From Paenibacillus tyrphae (GTDB lineage Bacteria; Bacillota; Bacilli; Paenibacillales; NBRC-103111): a stretch of 64,000 bases of DNA. The notes beneath the pieces were generated by a model. It had not been told where the DNA came from. It ran no database searches and was given only the letters and a program-made list of their open reading frames with translations. Shown one piece after another: positions 1-8,090 of the stretch; the stretch's first letter is position 1; each line of letters begins with the position of its first letter. The position numbers and the translations under genes are program-made. The DNA is taken from assembly GCF_000722545.1 (NCBI RefSeq), contig NZ_JNVM01000007.1, positions 1 through 64,000 on the forward strand, read 5' to 3'.

Positions 1-54
1 TCACGTTACGGGCTCAGTCCCGATAGATCCGAGGCGGAAGCACTTCTTTTTCAT

Positions 55-612
55 TTACTTCAAAAGCTTCAAAAATTCGCGCATGAATCCCGGCAGATCC
101 GGCCAGGCGTGTCCGGTTACGAGCTTGCCGTCCACATGAAGCGTCTCCGGCCCATAGGTGGCGCCGAGGCGCTCGATATCGGGGCGGCATGCCGTATACG
201 CGGTCATCGTGCGGCCTTTGAAATAGCCGTAATCCGGAAGCGAGGCGAACACTTGAGCCGCATGGCATATGGCTCCGACCGGCTTGTTTGCTTCCAGGAA
301 ATGGGCGATGATGCGGGGAACGTTGGCATCGGAACGAATGTATTCCGGCGCTCTGCCACCCGGTATGATCAGCCCGTCGTATTCGGATGGGTCCACATCC
401 GCAAAGGCAATATGAGACGGAAGCTGGTGGCCGAGCTTCTCCGTATAGGTCTCCCAACCTTCGACGAAATCGTGCACGACGGTGTGAAGCGTCTTCTTCA
501 CAGGCGAGGCGATGACCGCATCATACCCTTCCTCCAACAGCCGGTAGTACGGGTAATATACTTCCAATACTTCAACCGCGTCTCCTGTCAGTACAAGTAC
601 TTTCTTGGACAT
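55..612 (-). CDS. DJ-1/PfpI family protein (glutamine amidotransferase-like)
   Basis: The 185-aa product has the DJ-1/PfpI fold: an N-terminal beta strand (KKVLVLTGD), a GLIIPGGRAPEY loop and the nucleophile elbow AICHAAQ, whose Cys is the usual reactive residue. A conserved Glu sits in the EVLEVYYPYYRLLEEGY segment. The family holds intracellular proteases, deglycase-like enzymes and stress proteins; the exact reaction cannot be read from sequence. An in-frame start 33 bp upstream exists, but the ATG at 612 follows AAGGAGTG at good distance and was chosen. The gene stands alone, divergent from the small gene at 794. Confidence 0.88.
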   Translation of the reverse strand: MSKKVLVLTGDAVEVLEVYYPYYRLLEEGYDAVIASPVKKTLHTVVHDFVEGWETYTEKLGHQLPSHIAFADVDPSEYDGLIIPGGRAPEYIRSDANVPRIIAHFLEANKPVGAICHAAQVFASLPDYGYFKGRTMTAYTACRPDIERLGATYGPETLHVDGKLVTGHAWPDLPGFMREFLKLLK

Positions 613-793
613 GGTATCACTCCTTGGTAAAGGTTGAAATGTCACTCTCTCATTATGCTGGATGGGGGGAATAGCTGTAAACGGGTTGAAATTGTCGGGA
701 TTTGTCGAATCATTTCAGGATTGCCGAAAGATGGTGTATACTGTAGAGAGAGCCATTCGTACAATTTCGTAGACGGAAAGGGGACGGTTCGTC

Positions 794-1030
794 ATGTGGA
801 GACGATTGTGGTCGCTACGGCATTGGGGTCATGTATTCCGCCGAATTATCCCGCTACTGCGTTCGTCCAAAGTGCCGATAGGGGAAAAGCTGCTGTTTTT
901 CGTCCCTGCGCTCGTGTATTGGATTATGCCCGATGCGCTGCCGTTCATTCCGCTGGACGATATCGCCGTGACGATGCTGCTCATGAGCTGGTTCACCGAC
1001 CGGGCGGAGCGCAAATACGGCGCCACCTAA
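794..1030 (+). CDS. Small DUF1232-like membrane protein
   Basis: This 78-aa protein has a basic N-terminus (MWRRLWSLRHW), a hydrophobic stretch LLFFVPALVYWIMPDALPFIP and then an acidic DDIAVTMLLMSW segment. The order hydrophobic, PD-x-IP, DD is what DUF1232/YkvA-like proteins show, usually membrane-associated and of unknown function. A GGAAAGGGG element sits about 11 nt before the ATG. A strong hairpin terminator follows directly. The assignment rests on that motif pattern only, so the family call is moderate while the reading frame is likely real. Confidence 0.68.
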   Translation: MWRRLWSLRHWGHVFRRIIPLLRSSKVPIGEKLLFFVPALVYWIMPDALPFIPLDDIAVTMLLMSWFTDRAERKYGAT

Positions 1031-1046
1031 ACTTAATAAATACAAC

Positions 1047-1075
1047 AAAGAGCTGCCCGCGGGCAGCTCTTTTCT
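1047..1075. terminator. Bidirectional intrinsic terminator
   Basis: AGAGCTGCCC and GGGCAGCTCT form a near-perfect stem with A-rich and T-rich flanks on both sides. It lies between the convergent genes ending at 1030 (+) and 1091 (-) and can serve both. Confidence 0.85.
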
Positions 1076-1090
1076 TCGCTATAGAGGACG

Positions 1091-2200
1091 CTATTTGCTT
1101 TTCGGAAGTTCAGGCTCGTACTCCTCCGCCGGCATGCGGATCCATTTTTTCAAATAGCCCTGCTCGTACAGCGCTTTGACCAGGATGATGAGAATCGGCG
1201 ACAAAATCAGTCCGGACACGCCGAACAGAGACAGCGACACGATCATGAAGGAAAGCATCGTAAAAGCGGAAACCCCGAGCGAATCGCCTGTAATTTTCGG
1301 CTCCAGGATTTGTCTTGTAGAGATGACGACCGCGAGCAGGACGGAGAGCCAGATGGCCAGCGTCGTTTGGCCGACCACGAACAGATAAATAATCCATGGA
1401 ATGAACAGCGTCGAGACGCCGAGCAGCGGCAGCACGTCGAAGAAGGCAGCCAGCAGCGCGACGGAAAACGCGTTTTTGATATTCATGACGAGCAGCGCGA
1501 CGAAGATGACGGCAAACGTCACGCTGATCAGCTTGGCCTGCGCCTTGATATAGCTGACGATGCCGAGCAGCACGTTTTCGCGGAGGAAGTGGAACGCTTT
1601 CTTGAACGTATTGGGCGTCTTATCCTCTGCGATCCGCTTCCAGGATTCGATTTCGATGCTTAGAAAATACGCCAAAATGATCGCAATGACGAAGTTCACC
1701 ACAAAAGTCGAAAAGGACGTGAGGACGGTGAACGTGCTGGTCAGGAACGAACGGGCGATTTCGGTCGTTTTTTTCGCGATTTCCGCCGAATATTCCTTCG
1801 CTTTTTTCACGATTTCTTCCGTCGGAAGCGTACCGAAGCGGTCCTGCAGATTGTCCGTCTGCTTGGCGATTTCCTGCGTCAGCACTGCGGCGTATTCGGG
1901 CAGCTTGTCCTTCAGACTGACGATCTGGCTCGTGAAGATGACCCCAGCGCCGGTAATCGCCCCCAGGATGACAAGCACGAAAATGATGGTCGAAATCGCA
2001 GACGCAATCGCCTTCTTGATGCCCCTGCGGTGCAGGAAGCGCGCGAACGGCTCGATGATCATGTAAACGATAAAAGCCAGGAAAATCGGGGTCGCAATGC
2101 GGTACAGGTAACTGAAGACGAACATGAACAGGTACACGGTAATCACAAGCAAAGCGATGTCGAAGATTGTTTTGTAATATTTGCGGTAAAAAGAAATCAT
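1091..2200 (-). CDS. AI-2E family transporter (YtvI/YueF-like permease)
   Basis: A 369-aa integral membrane protein with the AI-2E/UPF0118 layout: two N-terminal membrane segments, a helical hairpin, a long amphipathic soluble region (about residues 90-150, rich in K and E), and then five or more C-terminal membrane segments. The conserved tail includes PKITGDSLGVSAFTML followed by GLILSPILIILVKALYE. Members export small molecules or ions; autoinducer transport is shown for only a few, and Bacillus YtvI is a sporulation membrane protein. The ATG follows CGAGGTGACCT. The HxlR regulator gene ends 23 bp upstream on the same strand, so co-transcription and control by it are likely. Confidence 0.88.
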   Translation of the reverse strand: MISFYRKYYKTIFDIALLVITVYLFMFVFSYLYRIATPIFLAFIVYMIIEPFARFLHRRGIKKAIASAISTIIFVLVILGAITGAGVIFTSQIVSLKDKLPEYAAVLTQEIAKQTDNLQDRFGTLPTEEIVKKAKEYSAEIAKKTTEIARSFLTSTFTVLTSFSTFVVNFVIAIILAYFLSIEIESWKRIAEDKTPNTFKKAFHFLRENVLLGIVSYIKAQAKLISVTFAVIFVALLVMNIKNAFSVALLAAFFDVLPLLGVSTLFIPWIIYLFVVGQTTLAIWLSVLLAVVISTRQILEPKITGDSLGVSAFTMLSFMIVSLSLFGVSGLILSPILIILVKALYEQGYLKKWIRMPAEEYEPELPKSK

Positions 2201-2223
2201 AGGTCACCTCGGAATCTCAGGGG

Positions 2224-2583
2224 TCAGCACCATTTGGCCGCCCACAGCTTCATTTCTTTTAACATTCGGTGCAAATCCTCACCTTTGGGTGTAAGCGTGT
2301 ATTCGACCGTGACGGGGACGGTCGGATAAGCCGTCCGCTCAAGCACGCCGTTTTCCTCCAAGTGGCGCAAGGTGTCCGTCAGCGATTTGGGGCTGATCGA
2401 TGAAATGTTGCGCTGCAGCTCGCCAAACCGTTTCGTTCCTCCAAACAGCTCCCGCAGAACAAGAAACGACCATTTGCCGCCGATCACGTCAAGCGCTTTT
2501 TCGATCGAGCATTCGATGTGAAGCGGCTGCTTGGGGACATAATTGCCGGGGTGCCGGTTTTGTTTGCTTTCCGTCCATGACAT
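2224..2583 (-). CDS. HxlR-type winged-helix transcriptional regulator
   Basis: The 119-aa product carries the HxlR core: CSIEKALDVIGGKWSFLVLRELFGGTKRFGELQR, then ISPKSLTDTLRHLEENGVLERTAYP (recognition helix and wing). The N-terminal Cys in that core is the thiol by which many HxlR regulators sense aldehydes, quinones or oxidants. An upstream in-frame ATG at 2619 lacks a ribosome binding site; the ATG at 2583 has GCGAGGAGACGAG in front and was chosen. It is followed 23 bp later by the AI-2E transporter, its likely target. Confidence 0.9.
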   Translation of the reverse strand: MSWTESKQNRHPGNYVPKQPLHIECSIEKALDVIGGKWSFLVLRELFGGTKRFGELQRNISSISPKSLTDTLRHLEENGVLERTAYPTVPVTVEYTLTPKGEDLHRMLKEMKLWAAKWC

Positions 2584-2750
2584 CTCGTCTCCTCGCTTTC
2601 CATTCGTGCGTGAGTTCATATACCTGTAATCATATCAGAAATAGGCGGCTTCTTACCAGCATTTGTGAACCGGCAGCGGAAGGTTGCTTTCGTTCCCGGG
2701 TTTATATACAATAAGGGGAAAATGCTTATTAGTGGGAGATGTGCTTGGAC

Positions 2751-3053
2751 ATGAAATGCAAAATTTCGCGCAACGCCGCCAAGGTGCTCTTGGCTGAGAT
2801 GGAACAAGAAGAAAACAAAGAATTGAAGCTTCGCGTATATGTAACGCACAAGCACGGCGATCATGCGCACTACGGACTCGGAATGGACACGCCTACGGAA
2901 AATGACGTGGTCGTAACTACCGACAGCGGCATCGACGTTATTTTACAGAAGGACGAGCCGCTGCTGGACGGCGTGCGCGTCGACTACTTTTATTTGCCGG
3001 AGGAAGGCTTTGCGGTCACCAATCCGAGCAAAGGCAACCACGGCGACCATTAA
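2751..3053 (+). CDS. HesB/YneR-like (Fe-S biosynthesis fold) protein
   Basis: A 100-aa protein resembling the HesB/YadR/YfhF branch of the iron-sulfur biosynthesis fold: N-terminal helix KISRNAAKVLLAEM, then alternating strands LKLRVYVTH, NDVVVTTDSGIDVIL, and a C-terminal NPSKGNHGDH. It lacks the C-terminal Cys-Gly-Cys of true A-type scaffolds, so carrying a cluster is not implied. It is rich in His (HKHGDHAHYG). The ATG at 2751 is 12 nt after GGGAG; an ATG at 2739 abuts that element and is less likely. A DUF1450 gene follows 36 bp later. Confidence 0.7.
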   Translation: MKCKISRNAAKVLLAEMEQEENKELKLRVYVTHKHGDHAHYGLGMDTPTENDVVVTTDSGIDVILQKDEPLLDGVRVDYFYLPEEGFAVTNPSKGNHGDH

Positions 3054-3089
3054 TTCGCCGCTTGGATGCCTCAGAAAGGATAATTCCGC

Positions 3090-3317
3090 ATGGCCAACGA
3101 TATTCGCGTCTGCGACAAATGCAAGCATATGAGAATGAAAACCGCGCTGCCGAAGCTGCAGAAGCTGGCGCCTGACGCCGACATCAAGGTCGGCTGCAAG
3201 TCCTATTGCGGCCCGTGCTCGCGGTTTGCCTTCATTTATATTAACGGCCGGTATGTGACCGGCGCGACGGAAGACGAAGCGATCGAGAAAGCAAGCAAGT
3301 ATATTAAGAAGAAATGA
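3090..3317 (+). CDS. DUF1450 (YuzB-like) small cysteine protein
   Basis: The 75-aa product begins with CDKCKHMRM and has KVGCKSYCGPCSRFAFIYINGRYVTGAT, five cysteines arranged as in the DUF1450/YuzB family. The pattern suggests a small thioredoxin-like or metal-binding fold, but no activity is established. The C-terminal tail EKASKYIKKK is basic. It probably shares a transcript with the HesB-like gene, ending at the terminator at 3324. Confidence 0.85.
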   Translation: MANDIRVCDKCKHMRMKTALPKLQKLAPDADIKVGCKSYCGPCSRFAFIYINGRYVTGATEDEAIEKASKYIKKK

Positions 3318-3323
3318 TGGACG

Positions 3324-3360
3324 AACCTCCTGGCGCAGCTTGCGGCCGGGAGGTTTTTTT
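3324..3360 (+). terminator. Intrinsic terminator after the DUF1450 gene
   Basis: AACCTCC pairs with GGAGGTT across a 17-nt interior and is followed by seven T residues. Confidence 0.85.
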
Positions 3361-3475
3361 ATGGATGCTAGCTTTTACAAAATCTTCATATGCCCTTTAC
3401 ATCGTCGAAACAATCTGCAACTATGCTAGGAAAAGTGAGTCCGAAAACCTAGTTACATTCGCCGGGGGTATCGTC

Positions 3476-4966
3476 ATGATGAAACGTTGGTTGAAAAAGA
3501 GAAAATGGCTGGTCCTGTCGCTTGCCGCAATGACGATCATAGGAGCGCAAACCGCAGCAGCCGCGGAAGGCGGCATGGAAGCGGTCGGCACGAAGTTCGG
3601 CATCTGGTCGGGCGGTAAAGAAGTGAAGACGGACAAGGCTCCCGTCCTGATCGACGGCAGTACCTATGTCCCGCTGCGCGCGCTCGGAGAAGCGCTGGGC
3701 AAGCAGGTGGAATGGAACGAATGGACGCAGTCGATCCGGCTGAAGGAGATGCCGAAGGTTGCAGCCGTACACGAGTGGAAAAATCCGGGGACGCTGGTCG
3801 GCAGCCTGAAAGAGGGCGGACTCTCGGGGCTGGTCCATCTGCCGGGCGACCCGGCGGACGTGTTCTATACGCTGGCTGACCGCGGGCCGAACGGCGAGTT
3901 CGGCAAGGACAAGCTGCGCACCTTCCCGAACGAGGCGTATGTGCCGCGCATCTACAAAATTAAAGCGGCCGGCGGAACGATCGAAGTGCTCGAAACGATC
4001 AAGCTGCATTTGCCGGCCGGGAAAACAGACAAGTTCAGCAAGACGGCGGAGCTTACCGGTCTGCCGAACTTGGAGGCCAGCGACGAAGTTCCGTACGACG
4101 GCAGCGGCACGAAGAAGCTGGCGTACGATCCAGACGGGCTGGATCTCGAAGGCATCGCCTATAACCCGACGGACGACACGTTCTGGCTGTCGGACGAATA
4201 CCGTCCTTCCGTGCTGCAGGTGAAGCGCGACGGTATGGTTGTCGGACGGTACGTGCCGCAGGGAGCGAAGGAGCAGCTGGTGGCGGCGGGCGCGCAAACC
4301 GAGATTTACGACATTTTGCCGGCGGTGTACGCGAAGCGGATTCCGAACCGCGGCTTCGAAGGCGTCACGATTTCGCCGGACGGCAAATATTTGTACGCTT
4401 CGATCCAAAGCCCGATGGCGGTTCCCGACAAAAAGACGGGCGAAGCGTCCCGCAATCTGCGCATCTTGAAGATGGATCTGGCCGCCAAAAAAGTCGTCGG
4501 TGAATATTTGTACATCGCGGAGAACGCCGATTCGTTCACGAATGTGAAGCAGAAGGACGTCGTCATCAGCGATTTGTCCGCGTTGAGCACCGATGTGCTG
4601 CTGGTGGACGAGCGCGATAAAAACAGCGGCAAGGAAGCGCAAATCAAGCGCATTTACCGGGCGGACTTCTCGGCGGCGACCAATCTGCTTGGAACGGAGC
4701 ACAGCGACAATCTGGAGAAGCTGACGCTGGCGCAAATCAAGGAAAAAGGCATCGTGCCGGCCGGCAAGGAGCTGATCGTGGACGTAGCGAAGCTGGGCTA
4801 TCCGCACGAGAAGCTTGAAGGGCTCGCGGTGGTGGACAAGCATACGATCGCCGTTGTGAACGACAACGATTTCGGCGTGGACGGCTACGACGACCAAGGC
4901 CAGTTGAAGGTGAACGGCAACCCGACGCAAATGTACCTCATCCAGGTCGGCGAAGAATTAAAATAA
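3476..4966 (+). CDS. Secreted esterase-like phytase-domain protein with copper-amine-oxidase-like N-domain
   Basis: The 496-aa protein has a basic signal peptide (MKRWLKKRKW, a hydrophobic core, cleavage after TAAAA). Residues about 35-80 form a copper-amine-oxidase N-terminal-like domain (DGSTYVPLRALGEALGKQVEWNE). From about 95 on comes a phytase-like esterase propeller (LADRGPNGEF, DLEGIAYNPTDDTFWLSDEYRPSVL, RGFEGVTISPDGKYLYASIQSP). This family binds metal and may hydrolyse phosphoesters; the substrate is unknown. Two adjacent ATGs (3476, 3479) follow GGGGG; in-frame sequence further upstream runs through the preceding terminator and was excluded. Confidence 0.88.
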   Translation: MMKRWLKKRKWLVLSLAAMTIIGAQTAAAAEGGMEAVGTKFGIWSGGKEVKTDKAPVLIDGSTYVPLRALGEALGKQVEWNEWTQSIRLKEMPKVAAVHEWKNPGTLVGSLKEGGLSGLVHLPGDPADVFYTLADRGPNGEFGKDKLRTFPNEAYVPRIYKIKAAGGTIEVLETIKLHLPAGKTDKFSKTAELTGLPNLEASDEVPYDGSGTKKLAYDPDGLDLEGIAYNPTDDTFWLSDEYRPSVLQVKRDGMVVGRYVPQGAKEQLVAAGAQTEIYDILPAVYAKRIPNRGFEGVTISPDGKYLYASIQSPMAVPDKKTGEASRNLRILKMDLAAKKVVGEYLYIAENADSFTNVKQKDVVISDLSALSTDVLLVDERDKNSGKEAQIKRIYRADFSAATNLLGTEHSDNLEKLTLAQIKEKGIVPAGKELIVDVAKLGYPHEKLEGLAVVDKHTIAVVNDNDFGVDGYDDQGQLKVNGNPTQMYLIQVGEELK

Positions 4967-4979
4967 AAGCTTCAGTGAA

Positions 4980-5015
4980 GAAAGAGCTCGTCCCAGGCGG
5001 ACGGGCTCTTTTTCG
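4980..5015 (+). terminator. Intrinsic terminator after the phytase-like gene
   Basis: AAAGAGC and CGTCC pair with GGACG and GCTCTTT around a short loop, followed by a T run. Confidence 0.85.
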
Positions 5016-5151
5016 TCACGCCATAATTTTTTGCCGAATGTCTGGGCAGGCTCGGCCAATTGCTGTATAATGAAATCCGGTTTCATTCCATGGCTGATTT
5101 TGCCGATGGTCAAAAATACCAACGGTTATATACAGAGAGAAGGTCGGTACG

Positions 5152-6384
5152 ATGTTCGCAACTGTAAAGTCTCGTTTGCTTCATTTCTTACGCGATTATC
5201 ATCCGATCGTGCATGTACTGCTCGTGGGAACCGCTCTGGCGCGGATCGCTTCGTCCATGAGCATGCCGTTTCTGGCCATATATTTGTCCCGGGAGTCGGG
5301 GCTGCATCCGATCATGATCGGCGCGATCATCGGCATCGGCTCGCTTGCCGGCATGGCGGGCGGCTTCGTCGGCGGAGCTTTGTCGGACCGACTGGGACGC
5401 AAGTTCATCATGATGATTGCCTTGCTCGGCTGGGTGATCGTGTTCGCCGGCTTTGCGTTTTCCAAAGCGCCGCTGCTCTTCATGCTGTTCAATATGCTGA
5501 ACGGGCTGTGCCGTTCGCTCTACGAGCCGGTATCGCAAGCGCTGATGGCCGACGTGACGGTGAAGGAAAAGCGGCTTAACGTCTTCTCAATGCGGTATCT
5601 GGCGATCAATGTCGGCGTAGCCGTCGGACCGCTGCTCGGCGCCTACTTCGGCATGTTCGAAGCCTGGCTGCCGTTTCTGGTCACGGCTTTCATTTATTTG
5701 ACCTACGCGGGTTTGCTCTATGCGCTGCTGCAGGCGTTCGGCATCCGTCAGATCGAAGGGGAGCATCGCAGCGGGGTGACGGTCCGTTCGGCTTGGCGGG
5801 TCATCGCGAGCGACCGTGTATTCCGTTATTACATTGCAGGTGGGATTATCGGCGCGATCGGCTATTCGCAGATGATGGCCACCTTATCGCAATACGTACA
5901 GCAAAGCGTAGCCGACGGGGCGACGCTGTTCGCGCTGCTGATGACGATCAATGCAGTGACGGTCGTTCTGCTGCAGGTGCCGCTGTCGAAAATGTTCGAA
6001 AGCCGCGGTCCGATGGCTGCGATTGCGGTGGGTGGCCTCATGTTTGCGCTCGGGGATATCGGCTATGCGGTATCTGCCGGCTGGATCGGATTTATGATCT
6101 CCATGGTCCTGTTCACCGTCGGGGAAGTGCTGAATTTTCCGGCAACGAACATGCTGATCGACCGGTTGGCGCCGGAGGGAATGCGAGGGACGTACTTCGG
6201 CGCGCAGTCGTTTACGAATTTCGGACATTTTCTCGGTCCTTTGGCGGGCGGCGTTCTTTTGTCGGAATGGGGAGGCGGTCCGCTGTTCTCCGTGATGGCG
6301 GCCGTTACGGTGGCGGGAATCTATTTTTATTGGAAAGGCCAGCAAGTTTATAAAATGTTTCATAATTCACATGAAAATCCATGA
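5152..6384 (+). CDS. MFS transporter (DHA1-type exporter)
   Basis: A 410-aa, 12-helix major facilitator protein. The motif between helices 2 and 3 reads GGFVGGALSDRLGRKFIMM, the classic D-x-x-GR. Helix 5 contains the G-rich AVGPLLGAYFG expected of drug:H+ antiporters, and the second half has ESRGPMAAIAVGG. The substrate cannot be inferred. AGAGAAGG lies 9-16 nt before the ATG. It is a single-gene unit; no repressor gene is adjacent and no clear terminator follows before the riboswitch at 6474. Confidence 0.9.
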   Translation: MFATVKSRLLHFLRDYHPIVHVLLVGTALARIASSMSMPFLAIYLSRESGLHPIMIGAIIGIGSLAGMAGGFVGGALSDRLGRKFIMMIALLGWVIVFAGFAFSKAPLLFMLFNMLNGLCRSLYEPVSQALMADVTVKEKRLNVFSMRYLAINVGVAVGPLLGAYFGMFEAWLPFLVTAFIYLTYAGLLYALLQAFGIRQIEGEHRSGVTVRSAWRVIASDRVFRYYIAGGIIGAIGYSQMMATLSQYVQQSVADGATLFALLMTINAVTVVLLQVPLSKMFESRGPMAAIAVGGLMFALGDIGYAVSAGWIGFMISMVLFTVGEVLNFPATNMLIDRLAPEGMRGTYFGAQSFTNFGHFLGPLAGGVLLSEWGGGPLFSVMAAVTVAGIYFYWKGQQVYKMFHNSHENP

Positions 6385-6473
6385 AAATAGTACGTAAGAA
6401 CTATGTATTCTACTGAGTTGATCTTTTATCCTAAGAGATGAGATTCAATCATACACAAAAAGACAATTTTCGA

Positions 6474-6577
6474 GCGTGCTCGATAAAGGCAAACCGGGCG
6501 AAAGCTCGCAGGCGCAAAGCTATAGGGGATAAGGCGCCGAGGTTGCGTGATGCCAGCCAGTTTACCGAAGGCACGGA
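6474..6577 (+). ncRNA. c-di-GMP-I (GEMM) riboswitch aptamer
   Basis: The element has the GEMM-I signature in order: GGCAAACC, a P1b hairpin capped by a GAAA tetraloop (CGGGC-GAAA-GCTCG), GGCGCAAAGCTATAGGGGATAA, a second hairpin ending GCCAGCC, and the closing AGTTTACCG. GTGC at 6476 pairs with GCAC at 6571 to close the outer helix. The tetraloop can dock on the second stem as in known c-di-GMP-I structures. It lies just upstream of a terminator hairpin and the 101-aa gene at 6655, so it should gate that transcript. Ligand choice (c-di-GMP or the rarer cGAMP variant) was not tested. Confidence 0.88.
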
Positions 6578-6596
6578 GACGCGCGATGATAGATGC

Positions 6597-6630
6597 GGAC
6601 TCCCGTACCGTCAACGGAGAGTCTTTTTGT
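6597..6630 (+). terminator. Riboswitch expression-platform terminator
   Basis: GACTC-CCGT pairs with ACGG-A-GAGTC and is followed by five T residues, 20 nt after the GEMM aptamer and 25 nt before the next start codon. The position is that of a transcriptional expression platform. Confidence 0.8.
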
Positions 6631-6654
6631 TTTCATATAAAGGAGCGGGAACGG

Positions 6655-6960
6655 ATGGCAGATCAGGTTCAGGGACGGAGCATCATGACGAAGCAAGGCT
6701 TCTATACAAAAGTGGGCAACGATTTCGTCGGCGTCTTTTTGTCGAGCGAAGGCCCAAAAATGTTCATTAATCGCGAGGTATACGAGCTCGCCTCCTCTTG
6801 CTGGGACGTGGAAATGGTCAAAGGGCGCAGCCGGCAGGTCATTACGTTTTATTGGCGCGGCGAAGTGAAGCTTTCCGTGCGGTGCGAAGCGGACAACGAG
6901 GTCTTCATGTCGCTCTTCGATTATTGGAGCTGCCGGGCGCAGGACTTGCGTCACGCCTGA
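6655..6960 (+). CDS. Unknown 101-aa protein under a c-di-GMP riboswitch
   Basis: I do not recognise the family. The protein is soluble, with a two-part look: an N-terminal segment (KQGFYTKVGNDFVGVFLSS) and a strand-rich C-terminal part (VITFYWRGEVKLSVRCEAD, then FMSLFDYWSCRAQDL). It has three cysteines, many aromatics, and no signal peptide or membrane segment. The start was set by AAGGAGCGGG 5-14 nt upstream of ATG 6655; the open frame extends further up but runs through the riboswitch. Its placement behind a GEMM riboswitch and terminator makes it a candidate c-di-GMP output gene (biofilm, motility or envelope), which is inference from position. Confidence 0.8.
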   Translation: MADQVQGRSIMTKQGFYTKVGNDFVGVFLSSEGPKMFINREVYELASSCWDVEMVKGRSRQVITFYWRGEVKLSVRCEADNEVFMSLFDYWSCRAQDLRHA

Positions 6961-7076
6961 TGACTCTTTGTCGATCCCGGTTTTCTCATTTCGAATAGGC
7001 ACTTGCCCCGGTCGTTGTGCATACGATGCTTGTAGCACATTACGGCTCACCGGCCGACGGGGAGGCAGAGACAGGG

Positions 7077-7886
7077 ATGGCAACGGATTTCGAGACATCT
7101 GCGGCGTTCGAACACCGGTTCTGGCTGCAGGTGATGGGCGATCATGCCCGGTTTATTAAAGATTCGCTGTCAGTGGACGAAACTGAAGAAGTAACGCGGG
7201 CCCGGGCGATGATCGCAGCCTTCGACGGGCTGCTTGAGCATGCCCGTAAAACGGAAAAGCGCGAGCGGCTAATCGAAATTTCGCGGGAGGCTTACGGCCT
7301 GATGCAGCAATTGATCAGCTTCAAGCTGCACCTGCTGCAGAGACATTTAATCGGGAAAATCACGATCGGATTGTCGCCTTCGTTTCTCAGTCATATGGTG
7401 AACGAGGCGGAGGAATATTTGCGGGTGTTGGGAAGTCTGCTATCCGGTCAACCGGCCCCCGTGTTCCATGAGCTTCATCATCATCTGGTCTGGCTGCAGG
7501 ACGCCTACGGGCACGCCAGCTCGATTGCAAGCGATCTGGATATGGCGGAAGCGCGTTTGACCGAGCTGGCCCGGACGTTCGATCAGCATTTTCGCGAGTT
7601 TTATTTAAAAGCGGTCGAGTTGGCCGGCTATTTGCGCACGAACGTGAAGAAGTTTCCGGCTTTAACGCGTTTCGGCAAAGAAGTGGAGCTGGAGATGGCG
7701 CTGTTCATGCAATTTTTGCGGGAGCTGGAGGCGCTTCGGCTTAGCAAGCAGGCGCTGGGAGTCTTGTCGCCGTTAATAGCCGATCATATGTCTCGCGAGG
7801 AGTGCTACTACCTTACCAAGCTTTCGCAAGTATCGGAGCATAAAGCGCCCGCCTGCGACCCGACCCGTCCTCGCGTCGAGGCTTGA
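7077..7886 (+). CDS. DUF2935 domain protein
   Basis: A 269-aa all-helical protein with paired repeats typical of DUF2935: FEHRFWLQVMGDHARFIKDSL and, in the second half, ELEMALFMQFLRELEALRL with LIADHMSREECYYLTKL. The spaced His and Glu residues resemble a diiron or metal-binding four-helix bundle, but no activity is established. GTG (7017) and ATG (7026) are also possible starts; ATG 7077 has GGAGG 11 nt upstream and begins just before the conserved domain. It may share the riboswitch-controlled transcript of the 101-aa gene 116 bp upstream. Confidence 0.85.
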   Translation: MATDFETSAAFEHRFWLQVMGDHARFIKDSLSVDETEEVTRARAMIAAFDGLLEHARKTEKRERLIEISREAYGLMQQLISFKLHLLQRHLIGKITIGLSPSFLSHMVNEAEEYLRVLGSLLSGQPAPVFHELHHHLVWLQDAYGHASSIASDLDMAEARLTELARTFDQHFREFYLKAVELAGYLRTNVKKFPALTRFGKEVELEMALFMQFLRELEALRLSKQALGVLSPLIADHMSREECYYLTKLSQVSEHKAPACDPTRPRVEA

Positions 7887-7902
7887 AGCGGACGAATCGA
7901 AT

Positions 7903-7957
7903 AAATCCTTACAAGGTACAAGCGGGATCAACGCTTCAGCCTCGTAAGGATTTTTTG
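7903..7957 (+). terminator. Intrinsic terminator after the DUF2935 gene
   Basis: AATCCTTAC pairs with GTAAGGATT over a 30-nt interior and ends in six T residues. Confidence 0.8.
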
Positions 7958-8090
7958 CCTTTTGCCTAAATCGTATCAGAAAGGTTAAAGCGGCAGGCAA
8001 ATGGAAATATTGGATGGTATCGTTCAAGACATTGTTGACAAACATTGATCGGCGAGCCCGATGAAGTTGCAGCGGAGGACTGATATCCCC

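Noticed and set aside
3449..4930. Long antisense open frame opposite the phytase-like gene
   Set aside because: The 493-codon frame is rich in Arg, Val, Leu and His as expected for the complement of a GC-rich gene, has no RBS or domain, and the sense frame is clearly coding.
6474..6577. cGAMP-specific GEMM variant
   Set aside because: The specificity-determining change cannot be established by eye; c-di-GMP is the common case in Firmicutes, so only the general class is claimed.
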